Shown one piece after another: positions 1-7,372 of a stretch of 39,547 bases of DNA; within the stretch, counting starts at the first letter, position 1, and each line of letters starts with the position of its first letter. The stretch comes from Paenibacillus luteus. GTDB lineage: Bacteria; Bacillota; Bacilli; Paenibacillales; Paenibacillaceae. Position numbers and translations under genes: made by a program. Under the pieces are notes generated by a model. It was given only the letters and a program-made list of their open reading frames with translations, had not been told where the DNA came from and searched no databases. The DNA lies in assembly GCF_006542765.1 (NCBI RefSeq), contig NZ_SKCD01000040.1:1-39547 (forward strand), written 5' to 3'.

Positions 1-14
1 GTGGTAAACTTCAC
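1..14 (-). CDS. 5' end of an unknown gene running off the left edge
   Basis: On the minus strand a strong ribosome binding site (AGAGAGGAG, near 26-35) lies nine bases before a GTG that would start a protein beginning V/M-K-F-T-T. Only four codons are inside the window, so the product cannot be identified. The AT-rich leader up to about position 115 looks like the left end of an insertion sequence, but no inverted repeat can be confirmed from one side. Confidence 0.3.
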
Positions 15-195
15 TTTATGGGTGCTCCTCTCTTTGGGTGATGTTGTCTTCGTAAACACCATTCTACCAAAGATTAGGGCACTTTTTTATGTTTTTATGA
101 GGTCGCACTTTCGTAATTCAGGTTGAAATAAATTTAGAATCATAATAAGTGAAATTAATAATAAATGTTTTCTATTAAGTGATGAATGCAATATT

Positions 196-1185
196 TCACC
201 CTCCTATTTCAATTGTAACCTTCTTATTATTATTGGCTTTGTATGCACCAAACGAGCGTCCCTCATACATTGTGACAATAGAATTGCTTCCTTCAACAAA
301 TTTCATATCATTTACTTTAATATAACTTGTATAGGCTTTTTCAAATGATTTAGGAAAATAATGTTTTAGCAAATCTTTTATAATTGCTTTATTGTCAGCA
401 GTTGGTTCAGCTATAATAATGTTAGTTTGTTTATAGTCAGTGTTATATTCAACAACAAGAGTATTATCAAAAAAATTATCTGAACCTTTTGTGTTTATTA
501 GAATGACTCCATTATGACCGTACGTTGTTGTTCCCTTAAAGCTTGGAAGTGATTGAATCATTGTATTCAATTCTTCCTTCGTCTTAGGATAATCCACTAC
601 CGCCACCACAGGATTCTTCACCTTCAACGTATTTAAAACCATCACCACAGCCTCCGCACGGGTAGCGTTCTTCTCCCCGCCCATCGTTCCATCGGGATAA
701 CCCTTCATAATTTCCAACTTCTTAGCTACAGCTAAATAACCTGTTTTCACGCCTTCTGCATCTTTACCCAGCGCACGAATCGTCATCCGAGCGATCTCTT
801 CGCGAGTGATCATCCGGTTTGGCTCAAACGTATTTTCCTTATAATCGCCAACCTTAATAATTGACTGCTTCAAACCTGTGGCGATATAGCCGCGGAACCA
901 GCCTCTATCATCTACGAAAGGCGTATCGGTGTCTTCCGCTTTCAGCTTCATCGCGCCAACAAGCGATTTCAGAAACTCTGCGCGAGTCATATTGGCGTTG
1001 GGTCTGAACGTACTGGCATCGTAGCCATTAATCCAGCCCTGCGTTACAGCTGAGTCAATCTCAGCCTTAGCCCAATGTGTTTTCGTATCCGTAAAAGAAG
1101 CAGCCGCAGCTGCAGTCTGCACGCTCATCCACACAGTCATCAATAAAGTAATTGCGAGTACAACTCGGCTAAATTTTTGCATCAT
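196..1185 (-). CDS. SLH-domain surface protein with unknown C-terminal domain
   Basis: A secreted cell-wall-associated protein of 329 residues. A signal peptide (about residues 1-28, ending AAAA) is followed by three S-layer homology repeats at about 30-80, 88-138 and 146-190, each with the usual aromatic, G-Y and N-x-x-x-T-R-A/E-E pattern (for example MTRAEF, ITREEIAR, ATRAEAV). SLH repeats normally bind pyruvylated wall polysaccharide, so the protein is probably held at the cell surface. Residues about 200-329 match nothing I recognise. The ATG has an AGGAG box eight bases upstream (near 1195). Codon use changes sharply near position 600, where the SLH part ends: the C-terminal part is much more AT-rich, suggesting it was acquired separately. 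The gene appears to be monocistronic. Confidence 0.88.
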   Translation of the reverse strand: MMQKFSRVVLAITLLMTVWMSVQTAAAAASFTDTKTHWAKAEIDSAVTQGWINGYDASTFRPNANMTRAEFLKSLVGAMKLKAEDTDTPFVDDRGWFRGYIATGLKQSIIKVGDYKENTFEPNRMITREEIARMTIRALGKDAEGVKTGYLAVAKKLEIMKGYPDGTMGGEKNATRAEAVVMVLNTLKVKNPVVAVVDYPKTKEELNTMIQSLPSFKGTTTYGHNGVILINTKGSDNFFDNTLVVEYNTDYKQTNIIIAEPTADNKAIIKDLLKHYFPKSFEKAYTSYIKVNDMKFVEGSNSIVTMYEGRSFGAYKANNNKKVTIEIGG

Positions 1186-1394
1186 TCAACACTCCTACTG
1201 GTTATAATGTTTGGCCTCTCAAGGCTCCGTTTCTCTTCATTCCCATTTCAATACAATTGCAATTCCTACCATTTCTTCCCTCATCTCACTTTTCCCTTCT
1301 TTTTTTACTCACCCTTGAGCAAAAAATGATTTTTTTCGACATCATCGACTTTCCCCTCCGTCAGGCTCTCTCCCAAAAGCACTGCCGAAAACAC
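1186..1394. other. Intergenic region upstream of the SLH gene
   Basis: This stretch must hold the minus-strand promoter of the SLH gene; a TATAA-like -10 lies near 1204-1210 without a convincing -35. A plus-strand reading frame crossing it (1257-1508) has no ribosome binding site and runs through the neighbouring terminator, so it is not annotated as a gene. Confidence 0.5.
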
Positions 1395-1437
1395 AAAAAA
1401 GCACGCCCCTCCCTCAGTCGAGGGTGTAAGCGTGCTT
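1395..1437 (-). terminator. Rho-independent terminator of the MFS gene
   Basis: The minus strand forms an 8-bp stem (AAGCACGC with GCGTGCTT, plus strand 1399-1406 and 1430-1437) with an inner CCCTC/GAGGG stem. It is followed by six T. It lies about 70 bases beyond the stop of the MFS transporter. Confidence 0.85.
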
Positions 1438-1504
1438 CGCTATACGTTATTTCAACTACCATTGATGTTACTTCACATATGCAGAATTTGTCAATATCCC
1501 CAGC

Positions 1505-2755
1505 TTAGGATGCTGCGCTGGATTGAGCAGCTAACGGCTTATGCTTAAACAAAGGAACAAGCATTAACATCCCTAGGAACATAATCAGACCAGCTACGCA
1601 ATAAATGCCCACAAGCGGAAATACCGTCTTGAGCTGTCCGGCAACGAGAGTCATAATAACCATCATCCCCATAAACATAGGAGTCAGCACGCCGTTCACC
1701 CGTCCGATGAATGATTCCTCCGTCCACTGCAGAATCATCGTGCTGATACCGATCTGGATCATTGGGAATCCCAGTCCGCCGATAAACTGCAGCACCAACG
1801 TTAGCGGAATACTCGTTGAAAAGCCAATGCCAATCATCGTTAGCGAGCTGAGCAAGAGTCCAAGCGCAAGCAGCTTTTGCGGAGCTGCTTTTTTTGCAAT
1901 GACCATGACCGTACCCCCACCAATGAGCATAGCAACACCGTTAACCATAAGCATGTATTGCAAAAATTCCTTCGGCTGCCCCAGCCGCTCGAGCACGATA
2001 AACAGCCCCAACGTCTGCGCGATTCCAACTGCCGTTCCAGCAAGCGCAAACGTACCGCCAAGTGACTTAAGCACCGGACTGCGCCATACGTATGCGAAGC
2101 CGTCCTTCAGATCCTGCCAGAAACGACGCTCAGCCATTGCTTCCGTTCGTTCAACCTCCCGATCACGCGGAATGCGGAACAAAACAACCGCCGACAGAAG
2201 GAAGGCAACCCCCATGACGCCGATTGAAATCTCAATGCCGAACTTTTGGTACGAAATGACGCCGAGCGACGGCCCAAGCACCATAAAGATCGCAATCAGC
2301 GATTGGAACATCGCCATCGCTGACTGCAGCTGCTCCGCCGGAATATGCTGTTTGAACAGCTTCATGGCGGACGGCTGCGAGAACTGAGAAAGAATCGCGG
2401 ATACAAACGTCGCAAAATAAACCATATGCCAAGAACCGTACATTAGCGTAATTAGAACGACAAATACGGATGCGGCGGATAAAAAATCACACCAAATCAT
2501 GGTGAGACGCGGTTTCCAACGGTCCGCAAACGTCCCTCCAATAAATGAAAACACGAAAATCGGCAAAAACTCTACAAACCCCATCAAACTAATCGCAAAA
2601 GGATCTTCATTCGTTTTGTCCGTCACGTACATTAATATAGCAAAATTCCGAACCCAAATACCGATCTGCAGCAATACGTTCGACAGCAAAATCGTTTGAA
2701 AAAACTTGTTGCGGAACAAGCTGTTGTCAGCTCCCGCTGCTCCTTTGGCAGACAT
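1505..2755 (-). CDS. MFS transporter, MFS_3 / EntS-like type
   Basis: A 12-helix major facilitator superfamily transporter of 416 residues in the inner membrane. The N-terminal FRNKFFQTILLSN segment leading into helix 1 and the loop 2-3 motif G-G-x-x-A-D-R-W-x-P-R resemble the MFS_3 group, which holds many drug or siderophore exporters. The substrate cannot be read from sequence. The gene starts 34 bases after the stop of the upstream regulator on the same strand and ends at a good terminator, so the two probably form an operon in which the regulator controls the pump. The start is uncertain: the purine-rich box touches the ATG at 2755, and a TTG about 17 codons further in also has a weak box. 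Confidence 0.85.
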   Translation of the reverse strand: MSAKGAAGADNSLFRNKFFQTILLSNVLLQIGIWVRNFAILMYVTDKTNEDPFAISLMGFVEFLPIFVFSFIGGTFADRWKPRLTMIWCDFLSAASVFVVLITLMYGSWHMVYFATFVSAILSQFSQPSAMKLFKQHIPAEQLQSAMAMFQSLIAIFMVLGPSLGVISYQKFGIEISIGVMGVAFLLSAVVLFRIPRDREVERTEAMAERRFWQDLKDGFAYVWRSPVLKSLGGTFALAGTAVGIAQTLGLFIVLERLGQPKEFLQYMLMVNGVAMLIGGGTVMVIAKKAAPQKLLALGLLLSSLTMIGIGFSTSIPLTLVLQFIGGLGFPMIQIGISTMILQWTEESFIGRVNGVLTPMFMGMMVIMTLVAGQLKTVFPLVGIYCVAGLIMFLGMLMLVPLFKHKPLAAQSSAAS

Positions 2756-2789
2756 CCCTCTTTACACGCTCCCTCGTCAAAAATAAATC

Positions 2790-4199
2790 TTAACCCTTGC
2801 CCTGTTCTGACGGGCTATTGTAGCCTTTCTCTCCATAAGGCTGAAGCTCTTCCAGCCACTTGCCCTTCAATTCTTCGACCTCCCGTTTATACTGACGTAC
2901 CGCATCAACGGGCTGACGGCCCTCTGGATCCAAAACGTCCTTATAATCATAACGAATCTTTTGCTCCAATTTAACGGTCTCTAGAACGAGATAAGAGAAG
3001 TCCGCAGCTCCATATTGCTTCCATTCCTTCTGCAGCTCTTTATTCGAATGCGAGCCCATATTCAGCATAAACTGCTCTTTTCCCCACAGCGCATCCAAAT
3101 TGGTGGAACCACCGACTAATAGCTTACCATTACGATTATTTTTAATCTGAAAAACGCCCATCGAGCGCTCCCGCTCCTGATATTCCGCCGTCAATTGCTT
3201 GCGTGTCGCTTTATCCATCTTCTTTCCGTCCTCCTGCTTTTTGTCTTCCTTACCAGCTTGCTCAGATGATTTCCCAAGCATCTGCTGGTCCTGCTGGTCC
3301 CTATGTTTCTGCTGCTTCTCTTGTTTCTTCTGTTTTCCTTGCTTCTCCTTTGGCACAACAGCTTTCGTATCCACACGCAGAACCTGCCCACCAGTCTCCT
3401 GCAATTGAGCATCAACCTCAGAAATACCTGATCCCTTCACCCAATAAGCCCTGCCGTCATCCTTGCGATCCAGATAACCGTATTCGATCAAGTAACGTCG
3501 GAGGGTCACGTAATCCTCTTCCCAGAAAGCGCTGAGCTGCTTATTAACTTCCTGCTCGGTATAACGCATCCCCTCCTCGAAAAAAGAAGCAATGTGGCGA
3601 AGCACAACAAGCTTACGCTTCTCTTTGCGAGGGAACGAAGCAAGCGGCCCCTCCGGTCCATTCGGAAAATATTGCTCCAGCAGCTCTTCGTATTCCTCTT
3701 CTGTGATGGCGTACCTTGTATCCACCTGCGTCGCAGCGCGATGCACAGCCACGAAGCTCGGAGCGCTGGCCGCCCCTTCCTCCATCATCTCCAAAATGGC
3801 AAGGAGCAGCTTTGCCTGCTTTGCTTTCTCCTTGAGCACGAAACGATGATTACGAATGGTTGAAGCGCTCCCTGCTCCCGTGAGACCCATCATCTCCTTG
3901 TCGGACAAATCATCGGCAAAGCCGCGGATAAGCTCTTTTTGCAAATCAGTCAGGCCGGTCTGCTTCTTATCAAGCGCTAGCAAATAATCGAGCATGGAGC
4001 CATGCTTCTGCTTCACATGATACGCTGCATATTTGCGCGCCTCATACCAGCGACCGTTTGCTTCGTGATGAAAAATTTCTCCATCCTCGAACCGCTCTCC
4101 GCACAGCAAGCAAGTATAATAACCATCTGCTTCTACATAGACATAACCTTGCTTCAGCTCCGATAACGACGCCGACCAAAAACGTCCATCCAACTCCAT
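2790..4199 (-). CDS. Multidomain DNA-binding regulator: zinc finger, HTH, DUF2087, GIY-YIG-like
   Basis: A cytoplasmic protein of about 469 residues with four recognisable parts. Residues about 25-70 hold C-L-L-C followed by spaced histidines (FHHE, YHVKQKH), a likely zinc finger. Residues about 83-140 resemble a LuxR-type helix-turn-helix (TDLQKELIRGFADDLSDKEM, then STIRNH). Residues about 185-250 match DUF2087, with the FPRKEKRKLVVLRHI and YVTLRRYLIEYGYLDR blocks. A low-complexity K/Q/E linker follows. The last about 110 residues begin MGVFQIKNNRNGKLLVGGS, as in Bacillus GIY-YIG-like proteins whose nuclease residues are degenerate. I infer a transcription regulator, not an active nuclease. 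I chose the ATG at 4199: a GAGGGG box lies 11 bases upstream, whereas the GTG at 4211 abuts that box. It is probably cotranscribed with the MFS gene downstream. Confidence 0.78.
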   Translation of the reverse strand: MELDGRFWSASLSELKQGYVYVEADGYYTCLLCGERFEDGEIFHHEANGRWYEARKYAAYHVKQKHGSMLDYLLALDKKQTGLTDLQKELIRGFADDLSDKEMMGLTGAGSASTIRNHRFVLKEKAKQAKLLLAILEMMEEGAASAPSFVAVHRAATQVDTRYAITEEEYEELLEQYFPNGPEGPLASFPRKEKRKLVVLRHIASFFEEGMRYTEQEVNKQLSAFWEEDYVTLRRYLIEYGYLDRKDDGRAYWVKGSGISEVDAQLQETGGQVLRVDTKAVVPKEKQGKQKKQEKQQKHRDQQDQQMLGKSSEQAGKEDKKQEDGKKMDKATRKQLTAEYQERERSMGVFQIKNNRNGKLLVGGSTNLDALWGKEQFMLNMGSHSNKELQKEWKQYGAADFSYLVLETVKLEQKIRYDYKDVLDPEGRQPVDAVRQYKREVEELKGKWLEELQPYGEKGYNSPSEQGKG

Positions 4200-4230
4200 A
4201 TATTCAAACACCCCTCGATTTTGTTTGGTT

Positions 4231-4270
4231 ATTTTATAGACATTATATAATTACGTCTATAAAATTACAA
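4231..4270 (-). promoter_or_regulatory. SigA promoter framed by an 11-bp inverted repeat (candidate operator)
   Basis: On the minus strand, -35 TTGTAA (4265-4270) and -10 TATAAT (4242-4247) are 17 bases apart, a good SigA promoter for the regulator at 2790-4199. The arms ATTTTATAGAC (4231-4241) and GTCTATAAAAT (4255-4265) form a perfect 11-bp inverted repeat with a 13-base spacer. The repeat covers the -10 and reaches the -35, which suits a repressor operator, perhaps for autoregulation. Confidence 0.75.
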
Positions 4271-4281
4271 TAAGAAAACAT

Positions 4282-4327
4282 AAAAAAAGAACAACCGCTC
4301 TCGGGTATCCCCTAAAGCGGCTGTTCT
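4282..4327 (-). terminator. Terminator of the Fsr-type MFS gene
   Basis: A minus-strand hairpin pairs AGAACAGCCGCT with AGCGGTTGTTCT (4316-4327 and 4288-4299) around a short inner GGG/CCC stem. It is followed by seven T (4282-4288), just beyond the fsr stop. Confidence 0.9.
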
Positions 4328-4342
4328 GTAATCCTATTTTTG

Positions 4343-5572
4343 TTAGACGATTTCTTTCCGGTCCTTCGGCAGCAGCACAGCCAAAAGTCCGATCAGCGGC
4401 AATACGCTGCACGCTGTCATGACAAAACCAAGCGAACGCGCGTCGGCCAAATAACCGAGCACCACTGCGCCAAGCCCGCCCATGCCAAATGCGAGTCCGG
4501 TAATCAGCCCCGACGCGGTGCCTACCTTGCCCGGCATCAGCTCCTGCGCGTAGACAACGCTGACGGAGAAGCCGGATTGCAGCACAAATCCGAGCACGAC
4601 AATGAGCGGATATACGAGCGCAAGCGGCAGGTGGGGAAGCAGCAGCGCGAACGGCGCCGCTCCGAGAATCGAGATCAGCATCATTTTTTTGCGCCCGATC
4701 CGGTCCGCTAGAATGCCTCCGCAGAACGTACCCGCAACGCCAGCCGCCAAGAATAAGAACAACGGAATCTGAGCGTGCTTGATCGTTAAGCCATACGTTT
4801 CGACTACGTAGAACTGATAAAAATTGCCGATTGCGGCTGCGTACCATGACCTTGCGAATACGATGGCAAACAGGATGGCGAGCGCAAAAGCCACTACCTT
4901 TGGTGCAAGCGCAGGCCTAACTTTTCCAGCAGCCTTTCTTTGCTGCATTTTACCGTCGTGTACGGCTAGCTGTGTCTTGTACCAAGGAACGACCTTCATC
5001 AGAATAATGATTGCAGTCGCGGCAAGCAGCGTCCCCCAAATCGCACCCTTCTGCCCGAACGGCAAAAAGATGAGCATCGTCATGAGCGGCCCGAGCATAT
5101 GCCCGAAGTTGCCGCCTACTTGGTAAATCGACTGGGAGAACGCCCGGCGGTTGCCTGCTGCCAGATGCACGACCCGCGAGCCTTCCGGATGAAACACCGC
5201 GGAGCCAAGCCCGACGAATACGACGGCTGCCAGCACCAAATAGAAATTCGGAGCGAAAGCAAGGCCTGCCATCCCGATCATGCTGGAGAACATCCCTACC
5301 GGCAGCATCCAAGGCGCGGGCCTTTTGTCTGAAATCAAGCCGACGACGGGCTGCATAACCGAGGAGGTCATGTTGAGCGTAAAAGCAATCCAACCGATCT
5401 GCGCCAGGTTTAGCTTCAACGACTGCTGCAATACCGGGAACAGCGCAGACACGACGGATTGCATCATGTCATTCATTAGATGTACGGAGCTGATACAAAT
5501 CAATATAGCGTAGACCGTAGCGGATTTAATGGCCGCTTTATTTACACTGCTAGTCACAGGCGATGCTGACAT
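4343..5572 (-). CDS. fsr: MFS exporter, fosmidomycin-resistance (Fsr) type
   Basis: An inner-membrane MFS transporter of 409 residues with about 12 helices. It closely resembles E. coli Fsr: SVHLMNDMMQSVVSALFPVL in helix 1, QPVVGLISDKRPAPWMLPVG in the loop 2-3 region, then GSAVFHPEGSRVVHLAAG and SIYQVGGNFGHMLGPL. Family members export fosmidomycin and related compounds; the natural substrate here is unknown. It follows the lactonase gene by 63 bases on the same strand and ends at a strong terminator, so the two may be cotranscribed. The ribosome binding site is weak (AGG 11 bases before the ATG), leaving the exact start slightly uncertain. Confidence 0.85.
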   Translation of the reverse strand: MSASPVTSSVNKAAIKSATVYAILICISSVHLMNDMMQSVVSALFPVLQQSLKLNLAQIGWIAFTLNMTSSVMQPVVGLISDKRPAPWMLPVGMFSSMIGMAGLAFAPNFYLVLAAVVFVGLGSAVFHPEGSRVVHLAAGNRRAFSQSIYQVGGNFGHMLGPLMTMLIFLPFGQKGAIWGTLLAATAIIILMKVVPWYKTQLAVHDGKMQQRKAAGKVRPALAPKVVAFALAILFAIVFARSWYAAAIGNFYQFYVVETYGLTIKHAQIPLFLFLAAGVAGTFCGGILADRIGRKKMMLISILGAAPFALLLPHLPLALVYPLIVVLGFVLQSGFSVSVVYAQELMPGKVGTASGLITGLAFGMGGLGAVVLGYLADARSLGFVMTACSVLPLIGLLAVLLPKDRKEIV

Positions 5573-5611
5573 GATAAGTAGGACCTGCCTCTCTTAACGA
5601 AAATACCTCAT

Positions 5612-5625
5612 TTCCGTTGACGGAA
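5612..5625. promoter_or_regulatory. Small palindrome between lactonase and fsr
   Basis: TTCCGT and ACGGAA are separated by two bases. The loop is too tight for a hairpin, so the site looks more like a protein-binding palindrome than a terminator. It has no T-run. Confidence 0.3.
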
Positions 5626-5635
5626 CATGCAGGGG

Positions 5636-6736
5636 TTAGACTGTAGCAAATTTAATGCAGACGGGACTTGTTAATTCGAGCGATGCAGCGGTCTTCGTTA
5701 GCACGCCACTCTCTTCATCTACCGTAAATACGGTTACGTTCCCCGTCTTCTGATGAGCAACGAGCAAGTGGCCGCCATCCGGCGCAAGCGCAAAGTTTCT
5801 TGGCGAATCTCCGCCGCATTCCACATGCTGAATCAGCGTAAGCTCACCATTTTCCTGATCGACTGCAAAAACGGCTATGCTGTTGTGTCCACGGTTGGAG
5901 CTGTACAAATATCGACCGGAAATACCCAAATGGATATCGGCCGCATCGTTGTAGCCATCAAAACCTGCCGGAAGCGCAGAGATCGACTGCCCAGCCGTTA
6001 GCACTCCATTCGCTTCATCTACCTTCATTAACGTAATCGTTGAATCCAGCTCGTTCATCACATAACCGGTCTGCAGGGTAGGATGGAAAATCAGATGGCG
6101 CGGGCCTGCTCCGCGATGAACCTTGCTTGTGCTATGTGAAATAAGCGTATGTTTGCTCGCATCATAACGGTAAACCACGACCGCGTCGATCCCCAAATCA
6201 ACTGCGCAGACAAAAGGCGAATCGCCAAGCGGCACGATACAATGCGCATGCGGTGCATCCTGTCTTGCGGCGTTGGGGCCTAGTTCGCCCGTATGCTGCT
6301 CCGTGGAAGAAGCTGTTTTAAGCTCCCCATCTTCTGTAATCGGCAGCAATGCCACATTTCCGCCTGTATAATTGGCAGCAAATAGCGCTTGACCTGATGA
6401 ATCCGTGCTGATATAGCAAGGATGTGCACCGTGTGTGAGTGAACGATTGCTAGTGGTGGATAGGAGCCCGGTCTTCTTATCAATAATGAAGGTGGCAACG
6501 GATCCGCCATCTGCCTCTCCCGTAGTTTCCGTTTCGCTTGCCGCATACAAATATTCACCGCTCGGGTGCAGCGTCAGATAGGATGCATTCTCAAGCCCCT
6601 CAACGCGCTGTATGACAGCCAGCTCACCAGTTTTTGGATCAAACGTACCTACATGAATTGTCGGCTCCTCGGCCGTTCCATAGGACCCAATATAAAGGAT
6701 CTCGCTGGATGTTGGTTGTTCATTTAAAGGGATCAT
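5636..6736 (-). CDS. pgl: Lactonase family beta-propeller (6-phosphogluconolactonase type, YbhE/Pgl)
   Basis: A 366-residue seven-bladed propeller of the cytoplasmic lactonase family (PF10282). It opens with ILYIGSYG and contains the repeated blade patterns YLTLHPSGEYLYAASE, GPRHLIFHPT, GRYLYSSNRGHNSIAVF and SPRNFALAPDGGHLLVAHQ. Members hydrolyse 6-phosphogluconolactone or related sugar lactones; the specificity here is inferred from family only. The longer frame upstream to 6802 is probably not translated: the ATG at 6736 (MIPLNEQ) has an AGAGAGG box ten bases upstream, while the earlier codons lack one. It is divergent from the LytTR gene and precedes fsr on the same strand. Confidence 0.85.
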   Translation of the reverse strand: MIPLNEQPTSSEILYIGSYGTAEEPTIHVGTFDPKTGELAVIQRVEGLENASYLTLHPSGEYLYAASETETTGEADGGSVATFIIDKKTGLLSTTSNRSLTHGAHPCYISTDSSGQALFAANYTGGNVALLPITEDGELKTASSTEQHTGELGPNAARQDAPHAHCIVPLGDSPFVCAVDLGIDAVVVYRYDASKHTLISHSTSKVHRGAGPRHLIFHPTLQTGYVMNELDSTITLMKVDEANGVLTAGQSISALPAGFDGYNDAADIHLGISGRYLYSSNRGHNSIAVFAVDQENGELTLIQHVECGGDSPRNFALAPDGGHLLVAHQKTGNVTVFTVDEESGVLTKTAASLELTSPVCIKFATV

Positions 6737-6823
6737 TTGCACCCAACCTCTCTGTCGTTTTGGCATTACAGTGACCATAGCACATGCCGCCTCAGCAAAC
6801 AATGTCTTTTTTTTATAAAAGAC

Positions 6824-6866
6824 TTCACAAATCCTATTGTGACATGTTACAATGTAAGCGCTAACA
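6824..6866 (+). promoter_or_regulatory. Promoter with perfect cre box, LytTR gene
   Basis: -35 TTCACA (6824-6829), an 18-base spacer and -10 TACAAT (6848-6853) precede the LytTR gene. TGTAAGCGCTAACA (6853-6866) matches the CcpA cre consensus TGWAANCGNTNWCA at every position and sits at the expected transcription start. A quasi-palindrome TTGTGACATGTTACAA (6837-6852, two mismatched bases) overlaps the -10 and could be a second operator. Confidence 0.75.
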
Positions 6867-6902
6867 ATTCAGTGGTTCACATTTCTAAAGGGGGAAACTG
6901 AG

Positions 6903-7265
6903 ATGGTGAATGTAGTACTGAGCGAACGGAACGTATATGAGGATTTCGAGCTGGAGTCGGATGTTCTTTATTTCAAGCTTGGCATGCAGGGACTCGTAAG
7001 CTTCCATGGCAGAAACTATAATATAAAGAAAAGAATGACTGCCGAGCAAATTGAGCAGCTTACTCACGAGAGAAGCTTCTACCAGATCAGCTCCAATTGC
7101 TTCATTAACATCGGCAAAATCAAGACCATTGCTGATGGCACGATTTATTTTGGCTCCGACATTTCGGAATCGAAGCAGGTAACGGTTAACCGCCGCAAGC
7201 AATACGTCATACAGCAGTTGTTCTCACAGCGCTCATCGAACAAAGATTTGCGCATCACGCCATAA
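6903..7265 (+). CDS. Stand-alone LytTR DNA-binding protein
   Basis: A 120-residue protein that is almost entirely a LytTR DNA-binding domain (about residues 12-108). It shows the typical FYQISSNCFINIGKIK core (usual pattern F-x-R-x-H-x-S-x-x-V-N) and the later VTVNRRKQYVIQQL. There is no receiver domain, so it is not a classical response regulator. Such short proteins act as transcription factors controlled by level or by a partner. A GGGGG box lies seven bases upstream of the ATG. The promoter carries a perfect cre box, implying catabolite repression of the regulator. It is followed by a terminator and then by the aldose-epimerase-like gene. Confidence 0.85.
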   Translation: MVNVVLSERNVYEDFELESDVLYFKLGMQGLVSFHGRNYNIKKRMTAEQIEQLTHERSFYQISSNCFINIGKIKTIADGTIYFGSDISESKQVTVNRRKQYVIQQLFSQRSSNKDLRITP

Positions 7266-7276
7266 CGCACTGAGAG

Positions 7277-7324
7277 CCGCCCTATTTCTCCAGCAGGAGA
7301 AAATAGGGCGGTTGTTTGTTTAGC
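7277..7324 (+). terminator. Terminator after the LytTR gene
   Basis: CCGCCCTATTT (7277-7287) pairs with AAATAGGGCGG (7301-7311); a CTCC/GGAG inner stem is offset by one bulged A. A T-rich tail (TTGTTTGTTT) follows. Confidence 0.9.
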
Positions 7325-7372
7325 TCCATCCTGCTATTCTTAGGTTGAATATGATTTTTTAGGAGGATTTCC

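Noticed and set aside
1257..1508. 83-codon plus-strand frame in the intergenic region
   Set aside because: It crosses a terminator hairpin, lacks a ribosome binding site and looks random.
1605..2387. 260-codon plus-strand frame opposite the MFS gene
   Set aside because: Shadow of a well-supported 12-helix transporter; composition is that of antisense.
6737..6802. Upstream extension of the lactonase
   Set aside because: The ATG at 6736 has AGAGAGG ten bases upstream; the extension has no ribosome site and is not like family N-termini.
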